64,000 nucleotides of DNA from Sepioteuthis lessoniana. Its lineage: Eukaryota > Mollusca > Cephalopoda > Myopsida > Loliginidae. Of the stretch, positions 58,301-64,000 are shown piece after piece. How positions within the stretch are numbered: the stretch's first letter is position 1; each line of letters opens with the position of its first letter. The stretch lies in assembly GCA_963585895.1 (NCBI GenBank), contig OY757904.1:162136792-162200791 (forward strand), in the 5' to 3' direction. A program made the position numbers and the translations under genes. The notes below the pieces were generated by a model, which worked only from the letters and a program-made list of their open reading frames with translations, ran no database searches and was not told the origin of the DNA.

Positions 58301-61300
58301 AGATTCAAAACAATTTTCCCTTTCCAAATTTTTCATATTGTGAAGAGATAAATGGTGCCTAGATTCAAAACAATTTCCCCTTTCAAAATAGATTCTGAGG
58401 CAAAGAGATAAATGGTGCCTAGATTCAAAACAATTTCCCCTTTCAAAATTTTTCATGAGATGAAGAGATAAATGGTGCCTAGATTCAAAACAATTTCCCC
58501 TTTCAAAATTTTTCATATGGTGAAGAGATAAATTGTGCCTAGATTCAAAACAATTTCCCCTTTCAAAATTTTTCATATGGTGAAGAGATAAATGGTGACT
58601 CGATTCAAAACAATTTCCCCTTTCAAAATTTTTCATGAGATTAAGAGTTAAATGGTGCCTATATTCAAAAACAATTTCACCTTTCAAAATTTTTCATATG
58701 GTGAAGAGATAAATTGTGCCTCAATTCAAAACAATTTCCCCTTTCAAAATATTTCATGAGATGAAGAGATAAATTGTTCCTAGATTCAAAACAATTTCCC
58801 CTTTCAAAATTTTTCATATGGTGAAGAGATAAATGGTGCCTCAATTCAAAATAATTTCCCCTTTGAAAATTTTACATATGGTGAAGAGATAAATGGTGCC
58901 TAGATTCAAAACAATTTCCCCTTTCAAAATCTTTCATAAGATGAAGAGATAAATTGTGCCTAGATTCAAAACAATTTCCCCTTTCAAAATTTTTCATATG
59001 GTGAAGAGATAAATTGTGCCTAGATTCAAAACAATTTCCCCTTTCAAAATTTTTCATATGGTGAAGAGATAAATTGTTCCTCAATTCAAAACAATTTCCC
59101 CTTTCAAAATTCTTCATATGGTGAAGAGATAAATGGTGCCTAGATTCAAAACAATTTCCCCTTTCAAAATAGATTCTGAGGCGAAGAGATAAATGGTGCC
59201 TACATTCAAAACAATTTCCCCTTTCTAAATTTTTCATATGGTGAAGAGATAAATGGTGCCTAGATTCAAAACAATTTCCCCTTTCAAAATAGATTCTGAG
59301 GCGAAGAGATAAATGGTGCCTACATTCAAAACAATTTTCCCTTTCTAAATTTTTCATGAGGTGAAGAGATAAATGGTGCCTAGATTCAAAAAAAATTTCC
59401 CCTTTCAAAATTTTTCATATGGTGAAAAGATAAATGGTGCCTAGATTCAAAACAATTTCCCCTTTCAAAATTTTTCATATGGTGAAGAGATAAATGGTGA
59501 CTCGATTCAAAACAATTTTCCCTTTCAAAATAGATTCTGAGGTGAAGAGATAAATGGTGCCTACATTCAAAACAATTTCCCCTTTCTAAATTGTTCATAT
59601 GGTGAAGAGATAAATGGTGCCTTGATTCAAAACAATTTCCCCTTTCAAAATTTTTTATATGGTGAAGAGATAAATTGTGCCTCGATTCAAAACAATTTTC
59701 CCTTTCTAAATTTTTCATGAGGTGAAGAGATAAATGGTGCCTAGATTCAAAAAAAATTTCCCCTTTCAAAATTTTTCATATGGTGAAAAGATAAATGGTG
59801 CCTAGATTCAAAACAATTTCCCCTTTCAAAATTTTTCATATGGTGAAAAGATAAATGGTGCCTATATTCAAAAAATTTTCCCTTTCAAAATTTTTCATGA
59901 GATAAAGAGATAAATGGTGCCTAGAATTTAAAACAATTTCCCCTTTCAAAATTTTTCATATGGTGAATAGATAAATTGTGCCTAGATTCAAAACAATTTC
60001 ACCTTTCAAAATAGATTCTGAGGCAAAGAGATAAATGGTGCCTAGATTCAAAACAATTTTCCCTTTCAAAATTTTTGATGAGATGAAGAGATAAATGGTG
60101 CCTCCATTCAAAACAATTTCCCCTTTCAAAATTTTTCATATGGTGAAGAGATAAATTGTGCCTTGATTCAAAACAATTTCCCCTTTTAAAATATTTCATG
60201 AGATGAAGAGATAAATGGTGCCTAGATTCAAAACAATTTCCCCTTTCAAAATTTTTCATATGGTGAAGAGATAAATTGTGCCTGGATTCAAAACAATTTC
60301 CCCTTTCAAAATTTTTCATGAAATGAAGAGATAAATTGTGCCTAGATTCAAAACAATTTCCCCTTTCAAAATTTTTCATATGGTGAAGAGATAAATGGTG
60401 CATAGATTCAAAACAATTTCCCCTTTCAAAATAGATTCTGAGGCGAAGACATAAATGGTGCCTACATTCAAAACAAATTTCCCTTTCTAAATTTTTCATA
60501 TGGTGAAGAGATAAATGGTGCCTTGATTCAAAACAATTTCCCCTTTCAAAATTTTTCATATGGTGAAGAGATAAATTGTGCCTCGATTCAAAACAATTTC
60601 CCCTTTCTAAATTTTTCATGAGGTGAAGAGATAAATGGTGCCTAGATTAAAAAAAAATTTCCCCTTTCAAAATTTTTCATATGGTGAAAAGATAAATGGT
60701 GCCTAGATTCAAAACAATTTCCCCTTTCAAAATTTTTCATATGGTGAAGAGATAAATGGTGACTCGATTCAAAACAATTTCCCCTTTCAAAATAGATTCT
60801 GAGGCGAAGAGATATATGGTACCTACATTCAAAACAATTTCCCCTTTCAAAATTTTTCATATGGTGAAGAGATAAATTGTGCCTCGATTCAAAACAATTT
60901 CCCCTTTCTAAATTTTTCATGAGGTGAAGAGATAAATGGTGCCTAGATTCAAAAAAATTTCCCCTTTCAAAATTTTTCATATGGTGAAAATATAAATGGT
61001 GCCTAGATTCAAAACAATTTCCCCTTTCAAAATTTTTCATGAGATAAAGAGATAAATGGTGTCTAGATTCAAAACAATTTCCCCTTTCAAAATTTTTCAT
61101 ATGGTGAAGTGATAAATTGTGCCTAGATTCAAAACAATTTCGCCTTTCAAAATAGATTCTGAGGCAAAGAGATAAATGGTGTCTAGATTCAAAACAATTT
61201 CCCCTTTCAAAATTTTTCATATGGTGAAGTGATAAATTGTGCCTAGATTCAAAACAATTTCCCCTTTCAAAATAGATTCTGAGGCAAAGAGATAAATGGT

Positions 61301-64000
61301 GCCTAGATTCAAAACAATTTCCCCTTTCAAAATTTTTCATGAGATGAAGAGATAAATGGTGCCTCGATTCAAAACAATTTCCCCTTTCAAAATTTTTCAT
61401 ACGGTGAAGAGATAAATTGTGCCTCGATTCAAAACAATTTCCCCTTTCTAAATTTTTCTTGAGGTGAAGAGATAAATGGTGCCTAGATTCAAAAAAAATT
61501 TCCCCTTTCAAAATTTTTCATATGGTGAAAAGATAAATCGTGCCTAGATTCAAAACAATTTTCCCTTTCCAAATTTTTCATGAGATAAAGAGATAAATGG
61601 TGCCTAGATTCAAAACAATTTCCCCTTTCAAAATTTTTCATATGGTGAATAGATAAATTGTGCCTAGATTCAAAACAATTTCACCTTTCAAAATAGATTC
61701 TGAGGTGAAGAGATAAATGGTGCCTAGATTCAAAACAATTTCCTTTTTCAAAATTTTTCATGAGATGAAGAGATAAATGGTGCCTAGATTCAAAACAATT
61801 TCCCCTTTCAAAATTTTTCATATGGTGAAGAGATAAATTGTGCCTAGATTCAAAACAATTTCCCCTTTCAAAATTTTTCATGAGATGAAGAGATAAATTG
61901 TGCCTAGATTCAAAACAATTTCCCCTTTCAAAATTTTTCATGAGATGAAGAGATAAATGGTGCCTAGATTCAAAACAATTTCCCCTTTCAAAATTTTTCA
62001 TATGGTGAAGAGATAAATTGTGCCTAGATTCAAAACAATTTCCCCTTTCAAAATTTTTCATGAGATGAAGAGATAAATTGTGCCTAGATTCAAAACAATT
62101 TCCCCTTTCAAAATCTTTCATGAGATGAAGAGATAAATTGTGCCTAGATTCAAAACAATTTCCCCTTTCAAAATTTTTCATATGGTGAAGAGATAAATTG
62201 TGCCTAGATTCAAAACAATTTCCCCTTTCAAAATTTTTCATATGGTGAAGAGATAAATTGTTCCTCAATTCAAAACAATTTCCCCTTTCAAAATTCTTCA
62301 TATGGTGAAGAGATAAATGGTGCCTAGATTCAAAACAATTTCCCCTTTCAAAATAGATTCTGAGGCGAAGAGATAAATGGTGCCTACATTCAAAACAATT
62401 TCCCCTTTCTAAATTTTTCATATGGTGAAGAGATAAATGGTGCCTAGATTCAAAACAATTTCCCCTTTCAAAATAGATTCTGAGGCGAAGAGATAAATGG
62501 TGCCTACATTCAAAACAATTTTCCCTTTCTAAATTTTTCATGAGGTGAAGAGATAAATGGTGCCTAGATTCAAAAAAAATTTCCCCTTTCAAAATTTTTC
62601 ATATGGTGAAAAGATAAATGGTGCCTAGATTCAAAACAATTTCCCCTTTCAAAATTTTTCATATGGTGAAGAGATAAATGGTGACTCGATTCAAAACAAT
62701 TTTCCCTTTCAAAATAGATTCTGAGGTGAAGAGATAAATGGTGCCTACATTCAAAACAATTTCCCCTTTCTAAATTGTTCATATGGTGAAGAGATAAATG
62801 GTGCCTTGATTCAAAACAATTTCCCCTTTCAAAATTTTTTATATGGTGAAGAGATAAATTGTGCCTCGATTCAAAACAATTTTCCCTTTCTAAATTTTTC
62901 ATGAGGTGAAGAGATAAATGGTGCCTAGATTCAAAAAAAATTTCCCCTTTCAAAATTTTTCATATGGTGAAAAGATAAATGGTGCCTAGATTCAAAACAA
63001 TTTCCCCTTTCAAAATTTTTCATGAGATAAAGAGATAAATGGTGCCTAGATTCAAAACAATTTCCCCTTTCAAAATTTTTCATATGGTGAAGAGATAAAT
63101 GGTGACTCGATTCAAAACAATTTCCCCTTTCAAAATAGATTCTGAGGTGAAGAGATAAATTGTGCCTGCATTCAAAACAATTTCCCCTTTCTAAATTTTT
63201 CATATGGTGAAGAGATAAATTGTGCCTCAATTCAAAACAATTTCCTCTTTCAAAATATTTCATGAGATGAAGAGATACATTGTGCCTAGATTCAAAACAA
63301 TTTACCCGTTCAAAATTTTTCATATGGTGAAGAGATAAATGGTGCCTTGATTCAAAATAATTTCCCCTTTGAAAATTTTTCATATGGTGAAGAGATAAAT
63401 TGTGCCTACATTCAAAACAATTTCCCCTTTCAAAATTTTTCATGAGATGAAGAGATAAATTGTGCCTAGATTCAAAACAATTTCCCCTTTCAAAATTTTT
63501 CATGAGATGAAGAGATAAATGGTGCCTAGATTCAAAACAATTTCCCCTTTCAAAATTTTTCATATGGTGAAGAGATAAATTGTGCCTAGATTCAAAACAA
63601 TTTCCCCTTTCAAAATTTTTCATATGGTGAAGAGATAAATTGTTCTTCGATTCAAAACAATTTCCCCTTTTAAAATTTTTCATATGGTGAAGAGATAAAT
63701 TGTGCCTAGATTCAAAACAATTTCCCCTTTCAAAATTTTTCATGAGATGAAGAGATAAATGGTGCCTAGATTCAAAACAATTTCCCCTTTCAAAATTTTT
63801 CATATGGTGAAGAGATAAATGGTGACTCGATTCAAAACAATTTCCCCTTTCAAAATAGATTCTAAGGTGAAGAGATAAATTGTGCCTGCATTCAAAACAA
63901 TTTCCCCTTCCTAAATTTTTCATATGGTGAAGAGATAAATGGTGCCTTGATTCAAAAAAAATTTCCCCTTTCAAAATTTTTCATATGGTGAAAAGATAAA
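49380..64000. repeat. 60-bp satellite array, continues beyond the window
   Basis: About 240 head-to-tail monomers of 60 bases. The + consensus holds TTTTTCATATGGTGAAGAG, ATAAATGGTGCCTAGATTC and AAAACAATTTCCCCTTTCAA. Three monomer types are mixed: CATATGGTGAAG, CATGAGATGAAG and TAGATTCTGAGGCGAAG. Left-edge monomers (49.4-51.6 kb) are more diverged and sometimes 58-62 bases. Monomers after about 52.6 kb are much more uniform. The minus frame is open with a 20-residue repeat (MKNFERGNCFESR followed by HHLSLHH or HHLSLHL). Open runs reach 340 codons at 51546-52568 and 347 at 62931-63974. They break mainly where the A-run of ATTCAAAACAA changes length. No promoter, splice site or non-repeat coding context supports a gene. 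Confidence 0.97.
55500..62960. repeat. Higher-order repeat of about 3,125 bp within the satellite
   Basis: Rare marker variants recur at fixed distance. AGATTAAGAGTTAAATGG is at 55514 and 58639. CTATATTCAAAAAATTTTCC is at 56738 and 59863. AAAATTCTTCATATGG is at 55981, 59106 and 62290. The first two offsets are 3,125 and the last is 3,184, one monomer longer. A GCGAAGACATAAATGG marker is at about 53052, 57318 and 60443 (offsets 4,266 and 3,125), so units also differ by a block of about 19 monomers. Confidence 0.85.

Noticed and set aside
49380..64000. Satellite monomer as a C2H2 zinc-finger array
   Set aside because: The unit has a HHLSLH-like string, but only one Cys per 20 residues and the wrong spacing for C-x2-C-x12-H-x3-H.
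49380..64000. CRISPR-like array
   Set aside because: Units are contiguous 60-mers without unique spacers, in a eukaryotic context.

Overview
The window is a piece of an animal nuclear genome, most likely a cephalopod mollusc and probably an octopus. The grounds are an AT-rich, repeat-dense background, Penelope-like elements with GIY-YIG domains, tRNA-derived SINEs, several LINE groups and an 18S rRNA gene far longer than the usual ~1.8 kb. The species call is inference. No complete protein-coding host gene lies here; only two convincing host exons (both minus strand) and one weaker candidate are visible.

Layout. 1-2.3 kb holds decayed LINE and Ty3/gypsy reverse transcriptase pieces. 4.9-9.8 kb is a duplicated low-complexity repeat whose second copy is split by a 3.46-kb DNA transposon with terminal inverted repeats and an intron-containing, decayed transposase of a type I cannot name. 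9.8-11.2 kb stacks a Penelope fragment, a mariner end, two LINE ends and a lectin-like host exon. 11.9-14.8 kb is a non-autonomous LTR retrotransposon with visible LTRs, primer binding site and polypurine tract. 19.1-20.0 kb is a large inverted repeat of a tRNA-like element carrying three hammerhead-ribozyme motifs. 20.4-23.7 kb is a Penelope-like element bounded by inverted ends, each with a hammerhead-type motif, and interrupted by a LINE. 24.3-33.2 kb holds LINE remnants, a terminal exon of a membrane protein, another Penelope end and a SINE with target duplications. 33-41 kb is rich in tandem repeats and includes a mariner copy whose missing middle is replaced by telomere-type repeats.

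41.2-48.4 kb is a GC-rich ribosomal DNA unit: external spacer, an expanded 18S, ITS1, 5.8S, ITS2 and the 5' half of 28S. The 28S stops abruptly and joins a retropepsin-like fragment of a gypsy element. After a SINE, a 60-bp satellite begins at about 49.4 kb and runs off the end. Its right part has a higher-order period of about 3,125 bp. Because 60 is a multiple of 3, the satellite keeps a long open minus-strand frame with a 20-residue repeat.

The window reads as repeat-rich chromatin at the edge of an rDNA locus. The most notable signal is the recurrence of hammerhead-like ribozyme cores in at least two unrelated retroelement types.
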